From positions 79,338,330-79,402,329 of the forward strand of contig NC_079505.1 in NCBI RefSeq assembly GCF_030052815.1: 64,000 bases of DNA. Direction: 5' to 3'. Of the stretch, positions 11,388 through 24,122 are shown in pieces. Made by a program: the position numbers and the translations under genes. The notes under the pieces are model-generated. The model worked only from the letters and a program-made list of their open reading frames with translations, was not told where the DNA came from and searched no databases. Position 1 is the first letter of the stretch, and each line of letters opens with the position of its first letter. This stretch comes from Hevea brasiliensis. Its lineage: Eukaryota; Streptophyta; Magnoliopsida; Malpighiales; Euphorbiaceae.

Positions 11388-12863
11388 TCAATGGGTACGG
11401 CTGGCACTAACAGCTCTTTGTACTGCTTTCCTCCGCTCATAATCTGCATCATCCGTAGGCAACTCATATCGACATACTGGGCAAGTATTCCTTATCCTTA
11501 ACCATGGCACAATGCACTCCCCATGGTACCGGTGTGTACAAGGCAAATGCTTTGCTCTCTCTCCAACATTAATATCATCTTTACAAACAGCACAAAGTGC
11601 ATTATTATCATCAACATCCTCTTTTGTCAAAACCACAGATGGAAGCTTCTCAACAACAGATTTTGCTGCTGGAGGTCGACCCATCAATGCATTTTCATTC
11701 TCTGCAAAATGCCCAAACAACATCTCATACTCTGCAGTGTAAATATAATCATCATGATCCCCAAAATAAGGCTCAGCATTATTGTCCTGGTCATGGTCCA
11801 GATTTGAGTCCAAGTTGTTTGCATTCAGCAGAACTTCCCATTCCAAACTTCCCAATTCTCCTACCCTCTCTACACTCACCATACCCTCATGGGCAATAAT
11901 AGGTGATATGGAGAGAGAAACAGAGGCCTCCTCGTCATCAACAAACATGCTTAGAACCTCTCTCTCATCAACACGGCCATCCACTTCCTCCCACTCAAAA
12001 TCCTCATTGTTTTCTCTATGGTCCTCCAATCGAAGCGAATCCCAACAAAGAGGAACAGTAACGCTTGCATCTTCCTCATCAACGTCGTCAACATTATCAA
12101 AATTATCACTTCCTATATTCAAACGATCTAAACCATATTCATCCCCTGAATGCAAATCTATAGATAACGTGTTCTCGTTGTCCTCTGAATCAGAATCCGA
12201 CCCAAACCCAACAACCCTCATGGCACTAGTGCAAACGCTAACGGTAGACTCGGCCTCACAAGATTGGATTCCGGAAATCCTTCTTTCCACAAAGAAATCA
12301 TCATCATCCATAACGATATTTGTGCTATAATCATTATTATTATGAATATGATTATGGCCTATATTTTGAAATTCATCATTCTCGTGACCATCTAAACCTA
12401 ACCCTAACCCTATATCAAGTTCCAAATTATCGATACCCATTTCACAATTCTGCTCTATGACACCAAAGTCCGATTCGTTAAGCGAATCGGATAACAAATG
12501 GGAACTACGACCCATTACCTGAGATTGCTGGACTTGCTGTTGAAACAGATCCATGACGAAACTAACCTGGTTCTCACGGTCCAGGGGATTCAAGCCTCCG
12601 AGTACAACTGATTCGGTATCCGAGACGGCGTCGTCGTCGTCGAGCGTCTGAATATTGAAATTGGTGTGCTCGGGAAGTGCGTAGGGGTCACGGAGAGTGG
12701 CGTGCTGGGAGTGAGGATCAGAGGAGAAGAAGAGAGGGAAGTAAGGATCAACAGTTAGGTTACGGGGGTTGTGTGGACGGCTGTAGTGGTGATTACGATG
12801 GTGAGAATCGGAGGCGGCGGCGTTGCGACGGATGTGGTTCTGAAAGAAGGAAATATTTGCCAT
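11388..12863 (-). CDS. RING-H2 E3 ubiquitin ligase, CIP8/RING1-like
   Basis: A 491-aa single-exon protein. The C-terminal RING-H2 domain is at residues 424-464: CAVC, then C-T-H-R-Y-H-G-E-C, then CPVC, giving the C3H2C3 ligand order. The PWL that follows is typical of E2 binding. The rest is mostly low complexity and very acidic, with His/Asn-rich and Asp/Glu-rich stretches and no membrane segment, as in the plant CIP8 / RING1-like soluble E3 ligases. The role would be ubiquitin transfer to unknown substrates. The start ATG at 12863 opens the frame near the end of a leader, and the stop TGA is at 11388-11390. The family is clear from the RING; the subfamily is less sure because the N-terminus is poorly conserved. 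Confidence 0.92.
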   Translation of the reverse strand: MANISFFQNHIRRNAAASDSHHRNHHYSRPHNPRNLTVDPYFPLFFSSDPHSQHATLRDPYALPEHTNFNIQTLDDDDAVSDTESVVLGGLNPLDRENQVSFVMDLFQQQVQQSQVMGRSSHLLSDSLNESDFGVIEQNCEMGIDNLELDIGLGLGLDGHENDEFQNIGHNHIHNNNDYSTNIVMDDDDFFVERRISGIQSCEAESTVSVCTSAMRVVGFGSDSDSEDNENTLSIDLHSGDEYGLDRLNIGSDNFDNVDDVDEEDASVTVPLCWDSLRLEDHRENNEDFEWEEVDGRVDEREVLSMFVDDEEASVSLSISPIIAHEGMVSVERVGELGSLEWEVLLNANNLDSNLDHDQDNNAEPYFGDHDDYIYTAEYEMLFGHFAENENALMGRPPAAKSVVEKLPSVVLTKEDVDDNNALCAVCKDDINVGERAKHLPCTHRYHGECIVPWLRIRNTCPVCRYELPTDDADYERRKAVQRAVSASRTH

Positions 12864-15800
12864 AACTAGAAAAGAGAGCCTTTTTGTGACTTTGAATTGG
12901 AAGCGATTGCATTTTCATTTAAGGGAGTGGGAAATCGATAGCTCTGAATTTTTTGTTAAAATTACGTAACTGTCCCCAGTGCTTTTTTTTTTTCAATTTT
13001 GTAATTTAAATTTCTTATTAAGACTTAAAGTTAATATTTTATTGTCATAAACCACTCTACTAACAATGAATTAAACACCATCAATTACTATTATTTAATA
13101 TTTTTATTTTTATTTTTATTTTAAAAATAAATTAAAATATTTTTAATTTTAATTTCACTTATAAAATATTAACAATAATAAAATTTAATGACCAAACAAT
13201 AATTTTATATTTTATATTTTTGTTTCAAATTAGGGTTTGGGGTCATAAATTTCTGTGGTTAAAAATAAATTGTGAAGCGTGTGAGAGCTTCCTCGAAGTT
13301 CGTGTAGCACTCGACAGAGAGGAGTTGAACCATCTTATAGTGCCGTTATGCGAAATTTTATTTCATGACATTATCATGTGTTATTGTTTATTATATTATT
13401 TTATAATTTTTTATTAAATTTTTTATATTTTTAATTATTTATTTATTTTAAATCATAATTAAATTATTAATTTTTCAATTATATATATAAAACTTATAAG
13501 ATATATAATAGTTATCTTCTTAATATTATAATAAAGAGTCATTATTATAAGATAAGTTATAATATATTAATGTAGATTAATTTTATGTATTTATATATTT
13601 ATATTTATTATATATATAGATAAATTTTATTTATTTTTATTAAAAGTTTTAAGAGATAAAAATAATAAAAATAAATTATATAATAATTAATAAAATTGAA
13701 GACATTACATTATTTATATATTAAAATTTAAAAAAAAATATATAATTTAAAATTATTAATAATCACGTGTATTAATATGAATAATCCCTCAATTATTATA
13801 TATACCTAAATCACAAAAAAAATAATACACAATAACAAATTTTGTTTAATTATAAGGAAATGAGATTTATATTTTAAAAAAGAAGATGAATGTGCATCAA
13901 ATAATCTCTAAAAAAATATATAATTAAAGTTGCGTTTTTGGTTTTAAATTTGAATTAATATATGTTTAAAAGAAATATATTTGCAAGTTAGCACATGATT
14001 AATTTTACATAATGAGTTTAAAAAGTTCTTAAATAATTATTTCAATTAAATTAATTTTATAAATAAATATATTAATATGAACTGTGTTACCCAAATATTT
14101 TACTAAAAAAGTGCACTGGCAGTTGGCATGAGAGTTAGGCAGCCAGCATTTGGGTAATTATGCCAAACTCAAGTGGTGTGGTGTTTATGTAGGAATAATA
14201 TTACAATTTAATCCTTGTGGTTGGCAGTTTCATATTCTCAAAACTGACATTTTAATAAATTTATAAATTAATCTTTATCATTAAAATTATAATTAAATCA
14301 TCATTAATTTTAATAAAAATGATTAAAATGTATTTTATATTTAAATTAACTTAATCCCTAAATTTTAAAAAAATTTACAAATTAGTCCTTATTAATTATA
14401 ATTAATAAAAATATATATTAATTGCATTAAGACCTTTAAAAATTTTAGTTAATTACAAAATCATTCATATATTTTACAAAATGATCCCTACATATTATAA
14501 CTTTTTATAAATAAGCCCTTATATTTTTGTAATTAACAAACATATAAGGATTAATTTATAGATAATTATAATTGTTAAAGTATGAATTAATTACTTTAAG
14601 ATCCTTATATTTTTGTTAATTACAAATTTATCCATATATTTTGACATTATAATATAAACTATAAATACAATTTAATAGTTTATTGTAAGTTAGCTATCAA
14701 TTGTGCTGAATATTTTAATATGTAATTTACAAATTTTTAATTTGGAAAATTAAAATTAAAATAATTAAAATTTTTAACTTTGCCACATCAAGGACTATTT
14801 TGTTAATAAATCCAAAACGTAAAAACTATTTTGTTCATATTGAATTTCATAAATAAAGTAAATATTATTTTATTTTCTTTTTAAATTAACGGTAATATGG
14901 ATGAAAAAGTGGAGGAAAAAGACTAATTTATAGGTTTATTGAAATGTCAAGAGCTAAATAGGTGAAATTTAAAAGTATAAGTACTAATTTGTATACTATA
15001 AATTATTTCAAATTGAAAATATAATAAAAGGTATTTTTATTATTTTTATTAAAATTAACGGTGACTTAATTGTGATTCTAGTGATAAAATTTGATTTATA
15101 AATTTATTAAAATATCAATTACTGAATAAGTAAATTTTAAAAATAAAAAGACTAATATGTAAATTTTATAAAATCTCATAAATAAATTGCAATTTATCAA
15201 AAAAAAATTTAAAAATTTTGTGATTATAATTTTTAATGTTTTATTTCACTCTATTTTTTTTTATTTACAATTCACATGGTCTTAAAAATTAAATTATAAT
15301 TTATTAAAAAAATAAAAAATTTATGTGATTATAAATTTTAATGTTTTACTTTCACTCTATTTATCTATTCAAAAGATGTGGATTTTTTTTTAACATCTAA
15401 AGCTAATTATTGAAGTAAAGAATATTTTAATTTTAACAAAATAATAATAAACAATCCCTAATAACATTCCTTATTCCTTTTTCAAGGCCATATTACCAAA
15501 AAAGAAATAATATAATAATAAAGACTTGAGTTCTTCAAGGTTTTATATTTAATTTTTATTGACAAGAGAGAAATTATAAAAAGAAATTAGAAATATATAT
15601 ATATATTTTATATATATAAACTCTTTCTCAATTTAAAAAAAAAAAAACCTTTTCAATTTTGATATATCAAAGATTTAAAAAATAATATTTTAGAAAAAAA
15701 AATTCGAGATCTTAATTTTAAACTTTTCATAAATAGATTTATATATTATTTTTAGATGATAAATATAATATTAATTAGGAGTAACCTCATTATTTTTTTT

Positions 15801-16478
15801 TTTTTATCTCTAACGGCATATAAAGAAATATTTTAAATTTAAACCTTATCATTTATACATTAATTTTGAGATCATTCTTATCATCTAACTATTCTATGAT
15901 TTATCATTTTTATTATTAAAAACGAGGACCAAAAAAAGATATTTCTTATCATGTAACTCACTAATCAATGCAGATTTGATCTTTCAATATACATATAATG
16001 TCAAATTTTTAATTGGTTATACTTTATTTTTAGAATTTATTATATTTTATCAAAAACCTATATTAAGTTTAATCTCAAAGGGCTTTTACTAATTCACCCT
16101 TTTGTAAACTCTCCCTCACCTCACTTTGCTATCTTCTATGTTCTTCGAAGCGAAGGAGCTTGCATACATTTGAGGTTACAAAGTTGTCAAATCACTAGTA
16201 CAATGTAAAGCCATGGAATCTTCAGCCGTCCAAGATTTGCTTTGCTTTAGCAAAGAAAGCTTGCTTGTTATCATGACAATAAAAGCAGATACTACACTAA
16301 AAGTAACAATGAATCCTTTATCTGGTATATAAAATAGAACCTATGCCATGCTTTCATGTACAACACACTTTACCCTCAGCCAATGGAAATGAGGCATTTT
16401 GACGGTCAGATTGGGCAATGTAATTCCAGCATTCCTTTGGGTATGAACTCATTATTATTCTCTTCAAACCCTCAGTAC
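12864..16478. other. Very AT-rich intergenic DNA
   Basis: No gene seen. From about 14200 to 15130 there are many diverged copies of short phrases such as TTAATCCTTAT, AATTTGTAAATTT and AACGGTGACTTAATTG in both orientations, suggesting old, decayed repeats. I could not define an element. The right end (about 16100-16478) should hold the 3' UTR of the Ctf4 homologue. Confidence 0.45.
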
Positions 16479-19400
16479 TTAGTTTTGTGGCTTTTTAAAT
16501 GGATTAGCAGGACGCTGAGATTTTACTTGATTCACATTTTCTTTCTTCTCTGTTTCTTGATTGTTTGCTGACCTTACAAATGGATTAGCGGGGCGTTGAG
16601 ATTGTACTTTCAAAACTTCTGCAATTTTCACCTGTCCCACACTGTTCACCTTTCCAGCATTCTTTAACTTCTCTGCATTCCCTACATCCAAACCAGTTTC
16701 CTTATTTGCAGCATGGCTGGGATCAGATTTTTCCGATTCATGGTTATTCACTTTCTTGATAAACAGAGGTGCTGACAGTTGTGGTGATGATAGTGGAATA
16801 CCAGGTTCCAATGTTTCTCTTTTTCCTGATGAAGAAAAGGTCTTGCTGTCTTTGACATCAGCCCTCATAGACACAACACTGCTTGAGTTTAGCAGAGAGT
16901 GATTTAGAGTCTCCTTAGACTCATTCAGCAATCTTTCCTGCAATGAGATAAACAGGAGTAAATTTTCAAATAGAGAACAGGAAAAATTTCCAATTTGGTT
17001 AACTAACTTTATTACCTTATTCACATATCAATAAGGCTTACCTCCAATATGCTGTTGAAACGCTCTGCCAAATTAGGAAGCTTCAAGGCAGTAACAAGCT
17101 TTATTGCTCCTTTCACTGATTTTTCGAGGGATAAAAGCTTCACAAGTTCAGTAGCTCTTACAAGCTTGTCACCTGAAACAACCAACAGAAAAGCATATTG
17201 CTAAGGCCTAGGAGCATATTTCGTTTCATCTGGACTTATGCTACAAAGAGAAACAATGCTAGCATTAAATCAGTTTGATAGTACAAACTCACCGTTGCAG
17301 CATGATGCAATCAGCCTGAGGATACATCTATCCTGAGCCGCTTCCATATTGAATGCCTCATCATCAAGTGCATTGGTATCCAAACAAGACGCTGCCATTT
17401 CTTCCATTCTTTTCTGAATCTGCAAGGTATATTCATCAAACTCACTCAGCAACAGAAGAGCATTAGAGGAAGGGGGTGAAATCATTATAACCTTCTAAAA
17501 GAAGGGAATTCATAGAAGCAAAATCAATGATTATAGAAATTTAAATTTCTTTTTATCAAATACTATAATGAAATAATATTGATAACAAAAGTTTATGTTG
17601 AGTGCAGAAAGGAGTTTGTTTTAGCGGAAGGGGAGAATAACAAACCTGAGAGAGATGCATGTTGTTGAGGATAAACTCATTTTCAAGGGCATCAGCTCCC
17701 AGATCAGACGAAGCAAGAGGAAATGAAAAATTCAGTAATGTAAGGACTGGTTTGGGCATCACCTGTGCAGAGGAGCAAATTAGTAGCAAATTGTTGTGAG
17801 AAAATAAAGCAGAAGAGAATGTAGCAAGCTATCTTACCTGTGGGAACAAGTCAGGACTATTACAAACAATGCAAAACAATTTGCTGGCATTCAGTCCAAC
17901 CATCCAATAGTTTTCATCAGACTTCTTCTCTTTAGCAGCACTGCAGTATAGAAACTTTGTTATACACAGGTGCTAGACAGTAAGTCAATATTAGGAAAGT
18001 GTCAACTCAGTCTCAGAGAATCATTTAGTATTCTTAAAAAGAATAATCTTGAACCTGAAGAGCGGGAGCCAACTGCCACCATATTGACTTGTGAAAACCC
18101 TCAAGACACCCTACAAATTTGCTCAACCTCAGGTGCACCGTCAAGAAGTCATGTTTACGATTCAATGTAGTGACAAATTGAGGAGACTAGTACCTTTGAA
18201 TCATATGAACTTAATTGGCCTTCTTCACTAAACCCAAACCACGTTAGATGTGAGCCTGGGCTTAGTGGAAGATGTCCTCTATGTGGCTGGGTCCCATAGG
18301 ATATGTCAAATACTCTGAACTCTAGCATCTGCATGTTTGAGAAGGAGACAAATTTAGCTTTTGCTGAAATTATAACTAGATCAATATATTAACGAAATGA
18401 TCTCTGTTTCCTACCAGAGTGAACAAGTTGATTGAATAACTAAGACTTAGACTCTGATTATGAATTAAGAAAATTAGGCCTTTGGCTAGCGGCCCCACAA
18501 CAGATACTTAAGAATAGAGCAAGCAATTAGGGCTCCAGCCTATTCTCTCCTCCTACCTGGAACATGGAAAGCAATAATAACGGTAATTATTAAAATTAGA
18601 CCTGATCATTTGAGGGAAGACAATCAGAAACATGAGTGACAACTGCAAGTTGATTTTTGAAGCCTGATGCAGTCACAGTTGGCCCATCAAGGGAGAGAAT
18701 ATGCCTCTGCAATGATGTACATATGAATTGCGTAAGCACCAATATAGAAACAAATGAATAAGAACTAAGAAAATTAAGCACAAACATATTAAATGCATGC
18801 ACAATCATGTTGTTAAGCACTAGAAATCATTCAATAAATTTATTCTTAGTTGTCATTTGCTTGCTCAGGAACAGCTCCAAGAATCAACAAAATGAGACAC
18901 GCCTGCTTTTGACCAGCATCAACCAGACAAAAACACATCATCACACTAGAAAGAACTCCAATTTATCAATGTTGGCTGCTTTGGTTACAGACACAGTTTG
19001 ATTTGAAACAAATATTTTGCATGAACTGGCCGTCAATGATTAATCATTAAATACTTAAGGAATCTCTATAATATATGGACCTAAGTTTAGCATGGTGAAC
19101 ACAAATAAAATTTGTCTTCATCCATATGTAGTTACAACCTTTCCATTTCTCTCTCACATGGATTATTGGTGGAATATATATACATGTGACACAGACACTC
19201 CATCCACTGATATTTTGTACTTCACCACCAATTTTGCAGTTCATTCAACATTACACCTTCACATAGGTGCCATTTGAGACAACTTTCATCGCAAAATGAT
19301 TCCATTCACTAAGATAAAAGATGAAATGATATAAATTCAGGAGTCTGCACCTCATAAAGATTCATTTTGAGTCTTGGAGAAAAAATTTTAATAAAAAAGA

Positions 19401-22258
19401 AAAGAAAATCCTGTGACTTTTGCAGGAATATTTTTTAGGAAACTATCATGGCCAGAGTACATAAATAAAGCAGAAACTGATAATGACATTAATTGAACAT
19501 ACAAACCACAAAAACTCAATCATGATGTGATGTGAAAATGATACTAAACCTGCAAACCACCCTCTGTGTAGATGCGCAGAAAATTAAGGCTAGTAACGGC
19601 AGCAACCCAAGCAGTGCCAAGAGCCACAACCTTCACTTCTTCCCCCTCAAACCGCATAGACCACTGAGTTTGCATGTTCAAACAGTGTTAGCTGATTGCA
19701 AAAATCCTCAGTCATTGTAAACAAGAAATAAAGCATGTATAAAGGTAAGTCCATTCAATACTGACTACTGAGCTAACACATAAAATCATAAAATGAAGAA
19801 TATAATTTGGGAAATTTATGTCCTGACCTCACTGTTGTTCGCCCAGCTACCAAATGGGCGATACATAAGAGTACTCATGTTTTTCTCACCCTTGCAAGGA
19901 TTTGCAAAAACACTTCCATTCTCATTAAGTGAAGCCATTGTGAAACCAAAATAGTCAGTCATTGAAGGAACTCTTGGACCTCTGCCAGTATCATGGAAAT
20001 CGATCTGTATCCAATGAATGATGGTGAAACTATCAGCAAACTTTGCAAGAAAACCATTTTAACTTCTCCTTCAGGTTGATGGAGATTATTCCAGCAAAAC
20101 ACAGAATTTATTAAGCAATCCCAATCCCCCCAACCTACCTTTCTAGAAGGGGAAAAAGTATTTGTGTACATTACCTCTATATGGGAGTACCCATCATGTT
20201 CAATTGTTGTTATAGTTCCAAGCATATTGTAGCACAAAAAGCGCCTCTTCCCAGGCTGCACAGGAGTTGCCCCAGGCTGAAAAGCCTCCTGCATTTTTGA
20301 CCTAGCAGATGTTGCTGTGATTCTTATTCCCTCATTTCCCTTATCCATGTTTCCCTTCCCAGCACAATGCACTTTTTTTCTGGGTTCAGTCTTTGGAAAC
20401 AAGTTCAACTCATCATTGATGTCTTCCTCGGGTTCTTCATTAAATTCAGATCGTTTCCGTAATCTTTTCCTGCTTGGCAGTTCAGATTCTCCAAGGCTGT
20501 CTTCCCCATGATCACTTAAACTACCAGATGCACTAGGTTCCTCCTCCTCATCCTCCTCTTCAAACAAAAGGAGCCCATTATTGTTCTTTGACAGCAAACT
20601 TGGAATATCTTCTGTGGGGGATTTCATTGAAGAAGGAACAACTGATTCCCAAAGACCATACTTTCCCATAACATCAATAACAGCCAACGCATTACCAATT
20701 GGCTTCCATGCCAAACAACATATTCTCTCATCAAATTTCTGCCTGTCAATGTCCTGCTTCTTATCAACATCCCATATCAGAACTTGCCTATCTAAACCTG
20801 AAGTAGCCATGTACTTGCCATTAGGTGACCAAGACAAGAAACATATAGGTTGCACATGATCACCTCTCAATGAGAACAGTTTTTCAGCAGTGTCTCTATC
20901 ATACATCACCACATCATTTCTTAAACCAGGGACTGCTAAAGTCTCCCCATCAGGACTCCAGCTAATTATATTCATGAAGGAAGTGTCTGAAACAGCATTA
21001 GGAGCGATGCCTTTAAGGTTATGCAACATAGTGCCAGACTGTAGTTCCCAGAATATGACTGTCCCTATTGAATCAGCAGATGCCAAATACTCACTTTTAG
21101 GGTCAAAAGCCAAGCCAGTAACAGGTCCTTTATGCCCTTTCAGAACCCTTGCAATTGAACCATCAATTGTATTAATAATTTTAATGCCTTCATCATCACC
21201 AGCTGCAGCTAGCATGCTCCCTGACTTATTAAATGCAAGTACACGTATTGGCAGTGTGAATCTGGTAATATTAGTATCAAACTCACCACCTGTAAAAGGA
21301 ATAACAGAATTTTATCAAACTAGAACTGATAAAGAAGAAATAACATATTTGCAAATATAGAGGAGTGTACAGATGTAAAGAATGGCCCCAGTGAGAACAC
21401 AAAGTAGTCAACCAGATAAATTTCATAGAAAAGTATGCATAATCTTGTGAATTTTACAAATTATAAGGAAGTTGATTCAACTTATGATCCTTTTAGAAGG
21501 TTCTCCAATTTGAAGTACATCCCCAAATGCTTGCATATTCATTAAAGAATGTGCATGTACAGAGATAGACAAGCACAAAATGACAGACAAAAAAAATCTC
21601 AGAATCCCCTTTTTCCCTCTATGCCATAAGCAAGTAAAGCCATAGATGTATATAGCCATAAGCCTGAATGTAACAGCAAAGCATACATCAGCAAATTTTG
21701 AAATTTCACCACAAAACCACGTACAGCCAACTCGAAGAATACATTAAACCAATGTTAAACTGCTTAAATCTCAAATGTTAACAAATGACATCGCTAAGAA
21801 GCCATTTGTAAATCCCAACATTTTACATATCACGTGAAATCATTCAAACCAATCTGACCTCTAGAGGGAACAGTAAGCCCAAAACTCCACACCTCGAATC
21901 AAAGCAAGCAAACCCAACCTCAAAACAAAAACAAATCATTTCCACTGTATAAAAAATAAAAATAAAAACTACCTGGAAACTTGTAGAGCTTGACGGAATG
22001 ATCAATAGATCCGGAGGCGAGGCAGGTGGAATTTGTGCTGAGAGCTAGGGCTGTAACACCGTCACGGTGGTGCCGGAGAATCCTGGGCGCATCTGAAAGG
22101 AGAAGAGTGTCATGGATGCAGATGGCTGGGTCAGAGGAGGAGGCGGTGACCAGGTGTTGGGCCTTTTGGTCCCACAAGATGGAGCAGAAGGAAGGCTGAC
22201 TGCCATTACTGGTGGAGGACTTGTTAGCTTCTCGTAGCTTAAGCGTACGAATTTTCAT
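16479..22258 (-). CDS. EOL1: WDHD1/AND-1/Ctf4 homologue (plant EOL1 type)
   Basis: Twelve coding exons, all with GT-AG borders and matching phases: 22258-21973, 21289-20175, 20004-19828, 19663-19550, 18706-18602, 18328-18194, 18110-18055, 17940-17838, 17762-17646, 17419-17293, 17172-17042, 16937-16479. Together they make 2925 nt, 974 aa. Ctf4/AND-1 trimers link the CMG helicase to DNA polymerase alpha at replication forks. The Arabidopsis homologue EOL1 also interacts with LHP1 and helps keep H3K27me3 through replication. Residues 1 to about 320 are a WD40 propeller (GHKGPVTGLAFDP, LSWSPNGKYMATSG). An acidic patch (339-346) and a basic RKRLRKR near 369-375 follow, then the SepB-like middle domain. 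The C-terminal tail has two SQRPANPF copies (935-942, 962-969). The animal HMG box is absent, as expected for plants. Confidence 0.95.
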
Positions 22259-22385
22259 GGTGAGAGATTTGGAAGAGTGGAAATGACTTGACCCTGATTT
22301 TGGGTGGTTAGGGTTTTCTGTTTTGGGTTTTTTCCTTTTTTCATCTTTTTAAAAATTCTCTTTACGCGGGTTTGTGAATTGTGAT

Positions 22386-22395
22386 TTTGGCGGGA
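22386..22395 (+). promoter_or_regulatory. E2F-like site upstream of the Ctf4/EOL1 gene
   Basis: TTTGGCGGGA, close to the E2F consensus, lies about 130 bp upstream of the start codon at 22258. E2F-driven S-phase expression is usual for replication-fork genes, so the position makes sense. Functional binding is inferred. Confidence 0.5.
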
Positions 22396-22439
22396 GAGCA
22401 CTGCAGGAATTTTGAGCCGCGCGTAAAATAATGGGCTCA

Positions 22440-23373
22440 TCTGGCCCAGTTGGTTGCCTGTGAAGTTTGAAGTGGACTAAGGAGCTGGAAGCAGTGTTAT
22501 TAAAGGCCTATCTCGCATTGCTGTTGAATGTAACTATTGAATGCAAATGTTAGCCAATAATCATTAATGTTAACTTATAACGATAAGTGATAATTGGAAA
22601 TAATTAATTTATATTAAGTGTTTTATAAATTTATATTTAATTATTAATATATAAAATAATTAATAATGATATATATTATATAATTTATTTTATTATTAAA
22701 ATGAATATAAAATTATAAATTTATCATATTATATTATTTATTTATTATCAATGGAAATATAAAATCATTAATTTAATATATTATATTATTCATTATATTA
22801 TTAAAATTAATATATAATTTTTTATTTATTATATTATATTATTTTTTATTACAATAAGAAAAATAATTAAATAACTCAAAAAATGTAGTTATAAAATAAT
22901 AAAATAATTATTATTATTGATACACAAAAAAATCTTACAATTTTAAGGTTTTAGACATAAAAAAAAACCTATTTTTTATAATAAATAAGTATCTTATATT
23001 TTATATTATTAATAAAAAATATTTTAACAAAAATGCAATACAGTAATTAAAGTATTAAGATTGTAAATGATGAAAATAAAAACAAATAATTTAATAATAT
23101 TAATTTTCAAATTATATGAAAAAATAATAATACAGTTTAAATAAAAAATAAAATCAAATCAGCTATCAATTGATAAAAAATAGTTTTAAAAATATAGTTA
23201 ATACAAACTACAGCGATAGGTATCATATCAGTTATCAATTAGTTATCAGATCTATTTTTTTAAGTTTACCAAACACCTTAATTCACCTTGTTTGATATTT
23301 ATAATTTATCAGCTGCACTCAAAAAGTGAACCAAATATCCATTAAATATGACGAAATGACCGAGTAAATAAGT
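22440..23373. other. AT-rich intergenic DNA with loose internal repetition
   Basis: Between the Ctf4/EOL1 promoter and the retrotransposon nest. About 22620-22850 holds two to three diverged copies of a phrase with ATTATTAAAATGAATATAAAA and TATATTATATTATT. No gene seen. Confidence 0.5.
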
Positions 23374-23378
23374 TAATA
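23374..23378. repeat. Target site duplication TAATA (left) of the solo LTR
   Basis: TAATA directly precedes TGTAACACCC at 23379 and recurs at 45102-45106 right after GGGTCGTGACA. Confidence 0.85.
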
Positions 23379-24117
23379 TGTAACACCCTAAATTTTTAAA
23401 TATATTATTTTTGGGCAAATATTGATGTTTTAATTTTATTTAAATTTTAGGAAATTATTTGAACTTTTTCGGATTTTCGAAATCAGGTTTGATTTCTCGA
23501 AAATATAAAACTTTAGTGATTTTTAAAAATTAATTTAAAGACCACGTAGCAAAACCAAAAATATATTTGGAGTCTACGAATTTTTTTGAGTTTTCTGAAA
23601 TTTTTTCGGAATTTTTGGACCTCGTTTTCGGTCCCAAGACAGAGTAAAAAATTCAAAATTTTGTATTTCGAATCGAACCATCCGAATCGGACCGGAACAG
23701 ATCGGACCGGTCGAATCGGACTGGCCCCTTCTTCTTCTTCTCTTTTTCTTCCGCGCGTCCCGACCTTCCTCTCCTTCTCTCCCGTTTTCTCTCTCCTCCC
23801 TCCTCCCCTTGCCGCGCCGCCACCTCCCCTGCCATCCCAGCCCGCCGGCGCCCATCCCCAGCCGTCTCGACCCACCAGCCGCCGCCCGGAACACAGAAAA
23901 AAGGTGCCCGAAGTGACGCGACGCGCAAGCGAGCCGCTTCGTCTTCCTGGCTGATTCGGCCACCAATCGAATCGAGTCTTGTGTCTAAATCTATCTACTC
24001 GTCGAGAGCTTTCCATAGACACCAAGAACGCCAAAATCCATCAAGCGGTTTGTCCGATTTTTGCTCGGGAAGTTTAAGCCTATTTTGACTTTTGGTCTAG
24101 ATTTCTCGCAAACTGTA

Positions 24118-24122
24118 AACCC
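24118..24122. repeat. Target site duplication AACCC (left) of the Tat-lineage element
   Basis: AACCC directly before the LTR at 24123; repeated at 33280-33284 directly after the other LTR. Confidence 0.85.

Noticed and set aside
11512..12330. Plus-strand open frames up to 182 codons
   Set aside because: Antisense shadows of the RING-H2 gene; Ser-rich translation mirrors the Asp/Glu codons of the real frame.
23513..24034. Several overlapping open frames on both strands (Arg/Gly/Glu-rich)
   Set aside because: They lie in the GC-rich, CT-rich part of the solo LTR. The composition keeps many frames open at once, and the same pattern recurs at 36664-37254 and 44203-44697 in the related LTRs. No domain is visible.
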